64,000 nt of DNA from CAZSDW01 sp964605705. Lineage in GTDB: Bacteria; Fidelibacterota; UBA2242. Of the stretch, positions 16,946-25,746 are shown in pieces. Location of the stretch: assembly GCA_964605705.1 (NCBI GenBank), contig CAZSDW010000007.1, positions 46,869 to 110,868 of the forward strand, written 5' to 3'. Position 1 is the first letter of the stretch, and each line of letters starts with the position of its first letter. Made by a program: the position numbers and the translations under genes. Under the pieces are notes generated by a model. It made no database searches, was not told the DNA's origin, and was given only the letters and a program-made list of their open reading frames with translations.

Positions 16946-18634
16946 CTATTGCTGACGGGCGATTTTCGCCCAGGTGTCCCGCAGGGTTACGGTTCGATTG
17001 ATGACCAGCTTGCCATCACTGGTATCGGGATCGACACAGAAGTATCCCAGACGCTCAAACTGAAAACGAAATCCCGGTTGTGCATTTGCCAGGGCTGGTT
17101 CGATCGGGCAGTTTTTTAACACCTTCAGGGAATCGGGATTCAGCGCATCAAGATAATTTTCACCGGCTGGATTTTCGTCGATAAACAGGCGGTCATAAAG
17201 CCGGACTTCCGCATTAATCGTATGTTTTGCTGAGACCCAGTGAATTGTGCCTTTGACCCGCCGTCCATCGGGTGCATCCCCGCCCCGGGTTTTTGGATCG
17301 TAAGTACAGTGAACTTCGACGATCTTGCCATTTTTGTCTTTGATAATATTGGTGCAGGTTACAAAGTAGGCATAACGCAGGCGGACTTCCTGACCCAGCG
17401 CCAAACGATAAAATTTCTTCGGTGCTTCTTCCATAAAATCATCGGCTTCAATATAGAGCACTTTTGAAAAAGGCACTTTGCGTGAACCGGTGCTTTCATC
17501 TTCGGGATTATTGATTGCATCGAGATATTCTTCCTGATCTTCGGAGTAATTATCAATTACCAGTTTCAACGGATTTAAAATGCCCATGAATCGCGGAGCA
17601 ACCTTATTGAGATGTTCACGGACACTGAATTCCAGGAGAGCGACATCAACGGTGCTGTCCCGTTTAGCAACGCCTATTCGTTCCGTAAAATTACGAATTG
17701 CTTCCGGTGTATAACCCCGGCGCCGCATTGCTGAAATAGTCGGCATCCGCGGATCGTCCCAGTCGCTGACATACTTTTTCCTGACCAGTTCCAGAAGGCG
17801 TCGTTTACTCATAATCGTATAGGTCAGGTTCAGGCGGGCGAATTCGATTTGCTGAGGGTGATATACTTCCAATGCATCGAGAAACCAGTCGTAAAGCGGT
17901 CGGTGATCCTCGAATTCCAATGTGCAGATGGAATGGGTGATGCCTTCTATTGAATCTTCCAGACCATGTGCCCAATCGTACATTGGATAGACGCACCATC
18001 GATCTCCTGATCGGTGGTGGGCAGCATGCAGAATCCGGTACATGACGGGATCACGCATATTCAGGTTTGGAGATGCCATGTCAATTTTGGCGCGCAGGGT
18101 GCGGGAACCATCCGGGAATTCACCCTTCTTCATTCTGTCAAAAAGATCGAGGTTTTCTGCTATACTGCGCTTCCGATAAGGGCTTTCCGTACCAGCTTCG
18201 GTAAGGGAACCGCGAGTCTCGCGAATTTCCTCAGCCGTCAGGTCGCAAACGTAGGCTTTGCCCTTTCTGATCAGATCGACGGCATATTCAGCCATCTGTT
18301 CAAAATAATCGGAACCATATAACAGGCGGTCTTCAAAATCGGCGCCCAGCCATTTTACATCCTCGATTATCGATTGGACATATTCATCTTCTTCCTTGAT
18401 TGGATTGGTATCATCGAATCGCAGGTTGAATTTTCCATGATATTTCATTGCTGTTCCGTAATTCAGCAGGATCGATTTTGCATGACCAATATGCAGGTAA
18501 CCGTTGGGTTCCGGGGGAAAGCGGGTATGGACTCGTTTTTCGAATTTACCAGTGGCATTATCCTCTTCAATTATTTGATGGATAAAATTAAGAGCTCTTG
18601 ATGCCTCGTCGTTTTTACTGTTGTCTGTGTTCAT
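16946..18634 (-). CDS. glnS: Glutaminyl-tRNA synthetase
   Basis: Charges tRNA-Gln directly. The 562-residue class I enzyme shows the HIGH motif in RFPPEPNGYLHIGHAKSI (about 39-56), the FDDTNP acceptor-interaction loop, VYPMYDWAHGLEDSIEGITHS, the KMSKS-type TIMSKRRL near 275, and the two C-terminal beta-barrel anticodon domains. A tRNA-Gln gene (anticodon CTG) is in this window at 53069. Bacterial GlnRS is restricted to some lineages, the others using the transamidation route; no gatCAB is seen here. An AAAGG site precedes ATG 18634. Confidence 0.96.
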   Translation of the reverse strand: MNTDNSKNDEASRALNFIHQIIEEDNATGKFEKRVHTRFPPEPNGYLHIGHAKSILLNYGTAMKYHGKFNLRFDDTNPIKEEDEYVQSIIEDVKWLGADFEDRLLYGSDYFEQMAEYAVDLIRKGKAYVCDLTAEEIRETRGSLTEAGTESPYRKRSIAENLDLFDRMKKGEFPDGSRTLRAKIDMASPNLNMRDPVMYRILHAAHHRSGDRWCVYPMYDWAHGLEDSIEGITHSICTLEFEDHRPLYDWFLDALEVYHPQQIEFARLNLTYTIMSKRRLLELVRKKYVSDWDDPRMPTISAMRRRGYTPEAIRNFTERIGVAKRDSTVDVALLEFSVREHLNKVAPRFMGILNPLKLVIDNYSEDQEEYLDAINNPEDESTGSRKVPFSKVLYIEADDFMEEAPKKFYRLALGQEVRLRYAYFVTCTNIIKDKNGKIVEVHCTYDPKTRGGDAPDGRRVKGTIHWVSAKHTINAEVRLYDRLFIDENPAGENYLDALNPDSLKVLKNCPIEPALANAQPGFRFQFERLGYFCVDPDTSDGKLVINRTVTLRDTWAKIARQQ

Positions 18635-18882
18635 TCCGGATTACCTTTCAAAATTATCCAAACTAAATATAATAAATTCCTTTTGAATATACATTAGAAA
18701 GCCTGCCGTACGGTTTAAAAAATAATAAAGGCTGGATTAAGTCGGATGGCAATGAGGTATATAACGGAAAATGCTTGATTTCAAACAAAATAATATTAAA
18801 CTTAACTGGTCGAAAAAATATTCAGGTGAGCAGATCAGGCGATCGAAAACATTAACCGTAAAAGAAAATTGTAGCAGATAAA

Positions 18883-20145
18883 GTGGGTTTGAGGGTGGTT
18901 TCCGTAAAAAATTCAAAATTGTTAATCCGATATATTCTGATATTTATCCTGTTCAGCAACCTGTCATTGAAAGCCGATGTCAATTTGTGGATTATGTCTT
19001 TCGACAATCTCTATTCTAATTCTGAAATCGGCTGGCTGAGTGAGGGCTTTGTGGATTTTATTCTGGATCATTATAGTAATAATCCCGAAGTACATGCCAG
19101 AAAATCTCAACAACTTGAAAAGACTCTCGCTAAAATCAGAAGTGGTGAAGTGTCGCAAACTGCCAGAAATTTGGTTCTGTCCGGCGCTTTTGAACGAAAA
19201 AAAGGCGAATATATTGTGGAGTTGCAGCTGATTGATGTTATTAGCTGGAAGACAATCGCCGACCGTACCGTGCAAGAAAAATCATCGGACCTTGCCCGTC
19301 TGGTTGAAACCGTCAACGGGGCAATCGATGAGATTGTCGGTATTGAAACTCAGCCGAAAACTGATCGCTCTGCTTCCGATAAACCTGTCATAAGTGAAGC
19401 AAACAGAAATGAACCTGAGATAACCGAGAATCAGCATACCCTGACAGTCGCAACCAAAAATATTGGCACTGCTCTTGATGCCCTGGTAAATGCCTATTAT
19501 GAAAAACCAAATTCTGAAATTTTAAAAGAAGTTCCGGCGCAAAGCAGAAAATTGTCCGAAGATGCCTTTTCCCGTTCAGTAAAAGGTTTTGTTGAAGAAA
19601 GCCGAAGTTTTGAAGAAATTATCAACCGAATTTTTGATGATCCTTATATAATTACCATCGGTGAACCATTCCTCCGAAGGCTTCCGCTGGATCCCGGTAA
19701 AGTGTCGTTATCCTTCAAAGTTGACTATCAGATGAAAAATGAAATTCTCAAAGAGATGATAGAAACGCTCCGCATCAAAAATAAAAATGAAGAGAAGGAT
19801 TTTACGGAATACACTTTCTCCGGTAATGATTACGATTTTACAAATGATTTTATCAGGAAAGTTGCTCACGGAGAGTACCGCTTTTTTCCGGTCATTGCGC
19901 TGATCGATGAAGATGGCAAGGTGATAGCGAGAGTTGTTGATATCCCCGGATCTCTAAATCAGATTAAGCATTTTAACCCGATGTTCAATATTGCTGCTGG
20001 TCCCTGGAGTATGATGGTTTATCTGAATAAAAAACAGCAATCGATTGATTATGAACTGACACTGCCGATAGAAACCGTGGCAAAAATAACTCAGGTAACG
20101 ATTGATATGATAAACGAAGATGATATAATAGCGCTGGATCGCTAA
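18883..20145 (+). CDS. Exported protein with TolB/FlgO-like N-terminal domain
   Basis: 420 residues. A hydrophobic segment at about 15-30 (signal peptide, ending LSLKADV) precedes WIMSFDNLYSNSEIGWLSEGFVDFILDHY, the pattern seen at the start of FlgO and TolB-N-like domains that recur in periplasmic lipoproteins and adenylate-cyclase-linked proteins. That domain spans about 35-160. The remaining 250 residues, with a helical stretch and a beta-rich end, are not recognised. The start codon is uncertain: GTG 18883, TTG 18889 or GTG 18895 would all keep the signal. It is the first gene of the signalling/envelope run, 37 nt before the receiver gene. Confidence 0.7.
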   Translation: MGLRVVSVKNSKLLIRYILIFILFSNLSLKADVNLWIMSFDNLYSNSEIGWLSEGFVDFILDHYSNNPEVHARKSQQLEKTLAKIRSGEVSQTARNLVLSGAFERKKGEYIVELQLIDVISWKTIADRTVQEKSSDLARLVETVNGAIDEIVGIETQPKTDRSASDKPVISEANRNEPEITENQHTLTVATKNIGTALDALVNAYYEKPNSEILKEVPAQSRKLSEDAFSRSVKGFVEESRSFEEIINRIFDDPYIITIGEPFLRRLPLDPGKVSLSFKVDYQMKNEILKEMIETLRIKNKNEEKDFTEYTFSGNDYDFTNDFIRKVAHGEYRFFPVIALIDEDGKVIARVVDIPGSLNQIKHFNPMFNIAAGPWSMMVYLNKKQQSIDYELTLPIETVAKITQVTIDMINEDDIIALDR

Positions 20146-20182
20146 TAATTATGGTGATTAAAATATATGAAAAGAGATAAAG

Positions 20183-20554
20183 ATGGTTAGGAACAAAGTA
20201 TTAATCGTTGACGACGAACCAAATGTCTGTCAGTTTTTATCGGAATTTTTGTCTTACAAAGGTTTCGATACTCAAATTGTCTATTCAGGTCACGAAGCCA
20301 TTGAAAACCTGAATCATGATAATTATGATATAATTTTGCTTGATCTGATAATGCCGGAAATGAATGGACTGGAGACACTCGAGCAGATGAATCAGATGAA
20401 AATTACGATTCCGGTAATCATTGTAACCGGAGTCAAAGATAAAAAGGTTGCCGATGATGCGATAAAGTTGGGAGCAGTGGATTTTATTCCCAAACCAATC
20501 GACCTTGACCGGCTTGAGCAGAGTCTAATCGTCAATATAAAACATCTGTATTAA
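20183..20554 (+). CDS. Stand-alone response-regulator receiver
   Basis: A single CheY-like domain of 123 residues. The acidic pocket is DDE at 10-12 (VLIVDDEPNV), the phospho-acceptor is D54 in LLDLIMPEMNG, the conserved Thr is in IVTGVK near 82, and the Lys is in FIPKPID near 105. There is no output domain, so it must act by protein contact or as a phosphate relay. No histidine kinase is adjacent. The next gene, 16 nt downstream, is a binding-protein/PAS fusion that could be its partner. Inferred: part of an atypical signalling module. Confidence 0.92.
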   Translation: MVRNKVLIVDDEPNVCQFLSEFLSYKGFDTQIVYSGHEAIENLNHDNYDIILLDLIMPEMNGLETLEQMNQMKITIPVIIVTGVKDKKVADDAIKLGAVDFIPKPIDLDRLEQSLIVNIKHLY

Positions 20555-20570
20555 TAAAAGGAAGCACGTT

Positions 20571-21818
20571 TTGGATGTAATTAAATGGCTTTTACCCAAT
20601 CAGAAGGTCTCAAAGGATACCTATAATTTACTTGAAGATCTGGGGAAATACGTCACACAATCCCCAAAGATGCCGGTCAAGTATGAATATTTAAGTGATG
20701 ATAGTTCGGCTCTTGAGCAGATATCAAAAAACACATCCGCTATTTCCCTCGTATCAAATTATGAAGCAATTTACCTGGAAACATTTTACGAATATACGCC
20801 GCTGTTCAAAATTACGATGACCGATATCAAGGGGTTGGTAGTTGTTAACAGGGACTCAAAGGCTGAACGGTTGATAGACCTTCGCGGTAAGAAGGTTGTC
20901 ATGCCTCACAATACCGATTGGTTGATTGTCAATCCGATCATCCTGTTTCTCATGAAAAGATGTGTTCAGGTCAATCCGGGGAATAAGCAAGAAATTCCGG
21001 GAAAAATGGAACCTTCGAATCTTACCAGTATTATCGATAAAAGTGCCGATGTTGCCCTGACGACCAGTTTTGAATTTGCACTGATTCCCGAAAAAGAGCA
21101 GAAAAAATTGAAAGTCCTGGGTGAATTTCCCCTTCTTCCTGAATATGTAGTGGTTGCAGGTTCGGATTTTACCGGCATGAACGTAAATAAATTGAAAGGT
21201 GGAATCGATAAGTGGTGGATGAAATATGCCGACCGGTACAAAGACCTGGGTATGCAGATTATCTCCATGGACAGTGAATTTCGACAACTCATGCTGGAAG
21301 CAATCGAGGGATTGGGTTATACACTGAACAAATTTATCGAAGACTACAGCGATCTGCTGGTGAGCAGCATTTCTCTCAGCCAGAAAAAAGAGTTGGAGGA
21401 GATGGAGGCTAAATACGATCGCCTGAAAAATTTTAATGAAAAACTGGTGAAAATGTACCAGGAAGTTCGTGACTGTCGCGATCGCCTGTCCCGGGAGATT
21501 GAATCGGCGACAGACAATACGATTCTGTTTACAAAAGACGGTACTTTACTGGGATGTTCCAGATCGTTCTCATCGTTGTTGAAATATAGCCGGCAGGATA
21601 TTATCGGCAAAGAGATTACCAATTTTATCGAAACCAGTATCAACACGCCTTTTAAGAAGCTGATCCAGCAGATCGAAATCGGGTTGGTTCGTTCTTTCCA
21701 GGTGAAAATCAAGGGTGCTGATGGAGTGCTGATCGAAGTGAAAATGGAATTTAGTATTATTGAATTAATGGATTCGAAAGTAATCCTGGGCGTCTTATCA
21801 AAAAATGGAAAATCATAA
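20571..21818 (+). CDS. Cytoplasmic periplasmic-binding-protein-like domain fused to coiled coil and PAS
   Basis: 415 residues with no signal peptide or membrane helix. Residues 1-250 have a type II binding-protein fold pattern (SALEQI, LVVVNRDSKAERLIDLRGKKVVMP, ADVALTTSFEFAL), as in PhnD/NMT1 proteins. Residues 265-310 form a charged coiled coil, and about 312-410 a PAS domain (NTILFTKDGTLLGCSRSFSSLLKY then ILGVLS). A DHp or catalytic kinase domain is absent. TTG 20571 is the start, preceded by AAAGGAAG. Binding proteins normally act outside the cell; this one seems to sense a ligand inside, or is exported another way. Ligand unknown. Confidence 0.8.
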   Translation: MDVIKWLLPNQKVSKDTYNLLEDLGKYVTQSPKMPVKYEYLSDDSSALEQISKNTSAISLVSNYEAIYLETFYEYTPLFKITMTDIKGLVVVNRDSKAERLIDLRGKKVVMPHNTDWLIVNPIILFLMKRCVQVNPGNKQEIPGKMEPSNLTSIIDKSADVALTTSFEFALIPEKEQKKLKVLGEFPLLPEYVVVAGSDFTGMNVNKLKGGIDKWWMKYADRYKDLGMQIISMDSEFRQLMLEAIEGLGYTLNKFIEDYSDLLVSSISLSQKKELEEMEAKYDRLKNFNEKLVKMYQEVRDCRDRLSREIESATDNTILFTKDGTLLGCSRSFSSLLKYSRQDIIGKEITNFIETSINTPFKKLIQQIEIGLVRSFQVKIKGADGVLIEVKMEFSIIELMDSKVILGVLSKNGKS

Positions 21819-21837
21819 ATTTACGTAGGGGTGAAAT

Positions 21838-24111
21838 ATGAAAAAACGAATGACATTCATGCTGATTATGTTGGCGATAGCAATACCGCTATCAGCGCAA
21901 AATTATTTTGCGACTGTTCTCAAGTCCACTGGCGCTGTGATGATAAAGCCAAATGGTGAGACCGAGTTTAATGTAACGGCGGAAATGGGGATGGGATTGC
22001 ATGTCGGTGATGCCATTATGACAGCTGATGACGGTTTCATTGCCGTGATTTTTACCAATGACAAAAGCCTGGTGAAAATTCGAAAAAATTCCGAAGTCAC
22101 AATCCGGGAGTATAATAATGTAAAAACTGTTAAAATCAATGAAGGGCGAGTCCTCGCGGCAGTGACACCCGGCGCGAAAGGTTCATTCCGGGTTGAAACA
22201 CCCACCTCGGTTGCGTCGGTCAAGGGGACGGAATTCTGGACTGTCGTCTCTCAGTTGTATGGTGACCGGTTTTACGGTGTCGAAGGAATCGTTAATGTTC
22301 TGAACCTGATTACCGGAATCGAGTCGGATATGTCTCCCGGACAAATGGTGATTTCAACGCCGCAGGGGCAACTGGTCAATATGCCCGTCGATGAATCGGA
22401 AATTCCACAGGATATTGAAGAGGAAAAGGCACCGGGTCCTGAAGAGCCGGGCGTCCAACCTGAAGAGCAAGCCGCTAAACCGGGAGAACAGGCAGCTGCT
22501 CAGGGACAGATGGCGGTCGCACCCGTTGGAACAACACCGGAATCACCAGTAGCAGAAGGAGTCGAACCCGAAACAGGTGGCGGTGGTGGCGGCAGTCCGC
22601 TTGGGATGGGTCTTGGATTAGGATCTGTGACCATTGATGATAAAATTTATAACCAGATCGCCCTCCGCCCGGAATTAAGACTTGGCAAATTAGCGGTAGC
22701 TCTGGATGTGGCGATCTATATGGATGAACAGGGAAAAATTCGCAAAGACGAATGGGATGAAGCATCGGATTATCTCGATAAATTGTACTATGTCCGCTGG
22801 GGACAGCAGGGTGATCCGTTCTTTGCCAAACTCGGCGCAATGGATAATGTGACAATGGGATATGGCATTTTATTAAATGGTTATTCCAATACAACCGAAT
22901 ATCCCCAGGTTCGTAAAGTGGGTCTGCATACGGGGATGAAACTGGGAAGCATCGGCTGGGAAGCCTTTGTCGCCAATGCCAAAGAACTCTCCGGACCTGG
23001 TTTGCTGGCGGCGCGGCTGACCTATCAACCGCTTCAGAAGTTGCCGATCACTTTCGGTGGAACCTATGTGGCTGATCTGAACCAGTATAAAGGTCTGAAA
23101 GATACCGATGAAGATAATGTTCCCGATGTTTTTGACGCCTTTCCGGCACTCGAATTTAAATTGCCAAGATACTATGCACCCGGAGCATTCGGTTATGAAC
23201 CTGGTGAAGTTTTAAAAGGCAAGGACTATGACATCGATAGCGATGGTGATGGTATCCCAGATCAATTGGATTTTGATATGGATGGCGACGGGATGACCGA
23301 TCATTATCCCTTAGATCCCACCAAGCAATTTGATCCTGACACAGCCCTGGCGCCGGATCCTTTTAATACCGAAGAGCAGAAAATTGCTTTCTCCGGTGCT
23401 GCCGTGGATGTTGGCTACCCATTGATAAATATGAAGGCTTTCAAATTACTGCTTTACAGCCAGGCTGCCACATTGATCTCCGAAGAATTGACCGCTTATC
23501 CGACCGGCGAAAAATTCACGCCTGGGATGGGTTTCACTATTCCGGGTTTACGGATGAATATGTTTAAAATTATCAACCTGACAGTGGAATACCGTATGGC
23601 TGGTGAGAATTTCCTGTTTGGATTCTGGGACAGAGCCTATGATTATGAACGGGTATCGATCCGTCAAAATCTTGACGGCAGCGGCTCGCTTTTTCCGTAC
23701 ACCAAGGAAGAACTTAAGCTGATGAACAAACCCGCCAGCGGTGTGTTTGGAGCGCTGGATATTAATGTATTTAATTTTGTCACATTGGGAAGTTACTATC
23801 AGCATATGACCACCGAAGATGCCGAAATCAAGAGTTTTATGGCGTCGGCATCCGTACCGGCGGGCAAAATCCCGAAACTGGCTGACGCGACAGCATTCTA
23901 CATCCGCAACAATGATGCGGATCCGTTCAATTTCAAAGAACCTTCCGAAAACACAATCTTGGGATATAAGGTCGGTTTCGAAATTGGTGGTGGTGCGGTG
24001 ATTTATTACGTATTCCAGAAAACCTATCGGGATTATAATGGAGATGGAATGATTGATCCGGATACTGAATCGATTTCAATCACAACTATTGAAACCGGAT
24101 TCAATTTTTAA
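21838..24111 (+). CDS. FecR-domain outer-membrane beta-barrel protein with calcium-type repeats
   Basis: 757 residues. The signal peptide covers about 1-20 (PLSAQ). A FecR domain lies at about 25-180 (GLHVGDAIMTADDG, VRVETPTSVASVKGTEFW-like core). A Pro/Glu/Ala-rich linker with repeated EQAAKPGEQAA and a GGGGGG run spans 190-255. From 260 on, alternating strands end in a terminal Phe (TGFNF), as in outer-membrane barrels. Two insertions carry thrombospondin-type-3-like DxDxDGxxD loops (DTDEDNVPD near 422; DSDGDGIPD and DMDGDGMTD at about 467-487). Likely a surface barrel whose periplasmic FecR part binds polysaccharide or a signal partner. A strong terminator follows. Confidence 0.85.
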   Translation: MKKRMTFMLIMLAIAIPLSAQNYFATVLKSTGAVMIKPNGETEFNVTAEMGMGLHVGDAIMTADDGFIAVIFTNDKSLVKIRKNSEVTIREYNNVKTVKINEGRVLAAVTPGAKGSFRVETPTSVASVKGTEFWTVVSQLYGDRFYGVEGIVNVLNLITGIESDMSPGQMVISTPQGQLVNMPVDESEIPQDIEEEKAPGPEEPGVQPEEQAAKPGEQAAAQGQMAVAPVGTTPESPVAEGVEPETGGGGGGSPLGMGLGLGSVTIDDKIYNQIALRPELRLGKLAVALDVAIYMDEQGKIRKDEWDEASDYLDKLYYVRWGQQGDPFFAKLGAMDNVTMGYGILLNGYSNTTEYPQVRKVGLHTGMKLGSIGWEAFVANAKELSGPGLLAARLTYQPLQKLPITFGGTYVADLNQYKGLKDTDEDNVPDVFDAFPALEFKLPRYYAPGAFGYEPGEVLKGKDYDIDSDGDGIPDQLDFDMDGDGMTDHYPLDPTKQFDPDTALAPDPFNTEEQKIAFSGAAVDVGYPLINMKAFKLLLYSQAATLISEELTAYPTGEKFTPGMGFTIPGLRMNMFKIINLTVEYRMAGENFLFGFWDRAYDYERVSIRQNLDGSGSLFPYTKEELKLMNKPASGVFGALDINVFNFVTLGSYYQHMTTEDAEIKSFMASASVPAGKIPKLADATAFYIRNNDADPFNFKEPSENTILGYKVGFEIGGGAVIYYVFQKTYRDYNGDGMIDPDTESISITTIETGFNF

Positions 24112-24150
24112 GCTTGTATGAAGTTATCTGAAAATTTTTGTTAATTAGAG

Positions 24151-24180
24151 AAAAGCCCCGTATCCAAAGCGGGGCTTTTT
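24151..24180 (+). terminator. Rho-independent terminator
   Basis: Stem AAAAGCCCCG / CGGGGCTTTT with a 9-nt loop and five T residues, 40 nt after the FecR-barrel gene. It ends only six nt before the ATG of the next gene, so the following gene either needs read-through or a promoter overlapping the hairpin. Confidence 0.9.
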
Positions 24181-24185
24181 CAATC

Positions 24186-25028
24186 ATGAATATAATCAGG
24201 CTGCTTATAATTGTCATTCTACTGAACATGATGCTTCAGGCGTCAGAAATACTGGTTCTCCATGAAAATGTGGGCACAGAAATCGATATTATTGAAAAAG
24301 AGCATTACGGACTCTTTCCAAAAATAAAGAATTTCATTAGTGCGCAATTCTATCTTATGCCGGATGGCAGTGTCATTGCCAAGGTCAAATACTGGAATGA
24401 TAATGGCACACAGACCGCTGATATTTATTATACCGAGTACGAAGCCTATCGCCTTGGTCAGGAAATCGGGAAAATGGAAATACCCGATGAAGCCGAAATC
24501 GAATTCCTGAAGAAAAAATACCAGCCGCTTTTTGCTGAGGAAAATATCCGGCAGATTCCGATGAACGCCTATTGTGTTCTACATCTCAACAATAAAGAGG
24601 TATATCATGGTTACTTTTTCCGGCTGGATGGACAGAACCTGCAAATTCAGTATGAAGGACGCTTTCTGGATATTCCGATAAAGTCGATTAAAAAAATGAA
24701 ATACTGGGATGAGGGGCAGGAACTGAAATTTATTAAAGGATTAACACTGACCGGTTTTACAGCATTGGGATTTGTTAGCGGGCAGCTGCTATTTTCGGCG
24801 GTATCCGAACCGGTCCAATACCTCTGGTTTTATCATGCAACCGGTGCCCTTATCGGTGGTATTATCGGTTATAAATTGATGCCGGTTATAGTTGACAAAT
24901 TACAGCCCAGAACGGTCATTGAGTTCCGCAAAAACAAGATAAAAAGGCTTGACTCTGTTGGGCGATTAACCTATACTTTTAAAAAATTGAAAGGTCGAAT
25001 ATGCCGGAACCGCGTAGATCACGATTGA
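24186..25028 (+). CDS. Exported or membrane protein of unknown function
   Basis: 280 residues. An N-terminal hydrophobic stretch (3-20, ending LQASE) looks like a signal peptide. The middle 150 residues are mixed alpha/beta and hydrophilic, with a short SH3-like or PilZ-like beta segment (VYHGYFFRLDGQNLQIQYEGRFLDIPIKSIKKM) near 140-175. Two glycine-rich hydrophobic stretches follow at about 195-212 and 225-248, then a basic tail. ATG 24186 is chosen because it puts the signal at the N-terminus; an earlier frame would run through the terminator stem. I do not recognise the family. It overlaps the next gene by 28 nt. Confidence 0.7.
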   Translation: MNIIRLLIIVILLNMMLQASEILVLHENVGTEIDIIEKEHYGLFPKIKNFISAQFYLMPDGSVIAKVKYWNDNGTQTADIYYTEYEAYRLGQEIGKMEIPDEAEIEFLKKKYQPLFAEENIRQIPMNAYCVLHLNNKEVYHGYFFRLDGQNLQIQYEGRFLDIPIKSIKKMKYWDEGQELKFIKGLTLTGFTALGFVSGQLLFSAVSEPVQYLWFYHATGALIGGIIGYKLMPVIVDKLQPRTVIEFRKNKIKRLDSVGRLTYTFKKLKGRICRNRVDHD

Positions 25029-25531
25029 ATCGAAGAGATCAAAAATCTGTCGAACAGGAAGTCCCCAAACCGCCGGATGTTGACTTAAGCCGAACTGATA
25101 AACGCAGCGAATACATCAAGCAGAAACTGGATGATATTTTAGATAATATCGGCAAAAGTTACGGTCAGCGGATGGTCGGTGAATTGATGAAACGGCTGGA
25201 AAAAACCATCCGTGAATTCAATGAAGAAATCGTCGAGATGCTGGATAAACTTGAAGTACTTGAAGAGGAACGCCGTAAGGAATTAGAGGCTTTGAATAAA
25301 CCAGCTGAGGAAACTCCTGCTTCTGAAGAAAAAGAAGAGGGTGAGGAAGAACAAACATCAGAAGAAGAGTTTGCCGAAATGAGTGATTTCGAGCGACGCC
25401 TGGAACGAATGGAACAGAAGAAACAGGAAACCGAGGCAAAAAATAAAAAAGAGCCAAGTGAGTCCGGGGATAAATCCAAAAAGCGGGGACTCTTCCGAAA
25501 AAAAGATAAACAGAAAAATAAGAAAAATTAG
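25001..25531 (+). CDS. Charged coiled-coil protein of unknown function
   Basis: 176 residues with no hydrophobic core of a globular enzyme. A basic N-terminus (RRSRLNRRDQK) is followed by a helix-forming stretch at about 35-100 rich in Lys, Glu and Leu, an acidic run near 105-125, and a very basic tail ending KKDKQKNKKN. The heptad-like spacing suggests a coiled coil. An AAAGG site precedes ATG 25001, which lies inside the previous gene (28-nt overlap), so the pair is coupled. Probably a cytoplasmic partner or nucleic-acid/membrane-surface protein; no function can be given. Confidence 0.7.
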   Translation: MPEPRRSRLNRRDQKSVEQEVPKPPDVDLSRTDKRSEYIKQKLDDILDNIGKSYGQRMVGELMKRLEKTIREFNEEIVEMLDKLEVLEEERRKELEALNKPAEETPASEEKEEGEEEQTSEEEFAEMSDFERRLERMEQKKQETEAKNKKEPSESGDKSKKRGLFRKKDKQKNKKN

Positions 25532-25581
25532 CTTTTTGAAACCTCTCAGGATTTCGCTAAGTTACCATCTGATTTTTGAAT

Positions 25582-25663
25582 GGGGCTGTAGCTCGGCTGG
25601 AAGAGCGTCCCGAAAATATCGGGAAGGTCACCACAGATGGAGATAGTCAATTTTAAAAACTTT
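25582..25663 (+). pseudogene. Degenerate tRNA-Ala copy A (hairpin in place of anticodon arm)
   Basis: The first 26 nt repeat the acceptor strand and D-arm of the intact tRNA-Ala downstream with three changes. The 17-nt anticodon arm is replaced by TCCCGAAAATATCGGGA (25608-25624), then AGGTC of the variable loop follows. The T-arm and 3' acceptor strand are missing and the sequence passes into the same CACAGAT flank that follows the real tRNA. It cannot fold as a normal tRNA. It forms a tandem unit of 82 nt with copy B. Confidence 0.8.
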
Positions 25664-25746
25664 GGGGCTGTAGCTCAGCTGGGAGAACGTCCCGATAGTA
25701 TCGGGAAGGTCACTACTGATTGGAGATGGTCAATTTTAAAAACTTT
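25664..25746 (+). pseudogene. Degenerate tRNA-Ala copy B (hairpin in place of anticodon arm)
   Basis: Acceptor strand and D-arm match the intact tRNA-Ala with one change. The anticodon arm is replaced by a perfect palindrome, TCCCGATAGTATCGGGA (25690-25706), which is also 17 nt and leaves a 7-nt loop with T at position 33 and AGT at 34-36. AGGTC follows, then the T-arm is missing. The 83-nt unit ends in TCAATTTTAAAAACTTT, as does copy A, directly before the intact gene. Confidence 0.8.

Noticed and set aside
25582..25746. Tandem repeats that could be a CRISPR array
   Set aside because: Only two full units of 82/83 nt, each recognisably a tRNA-Ala fragment. No short repeat-spacer pattern and no cas genes.
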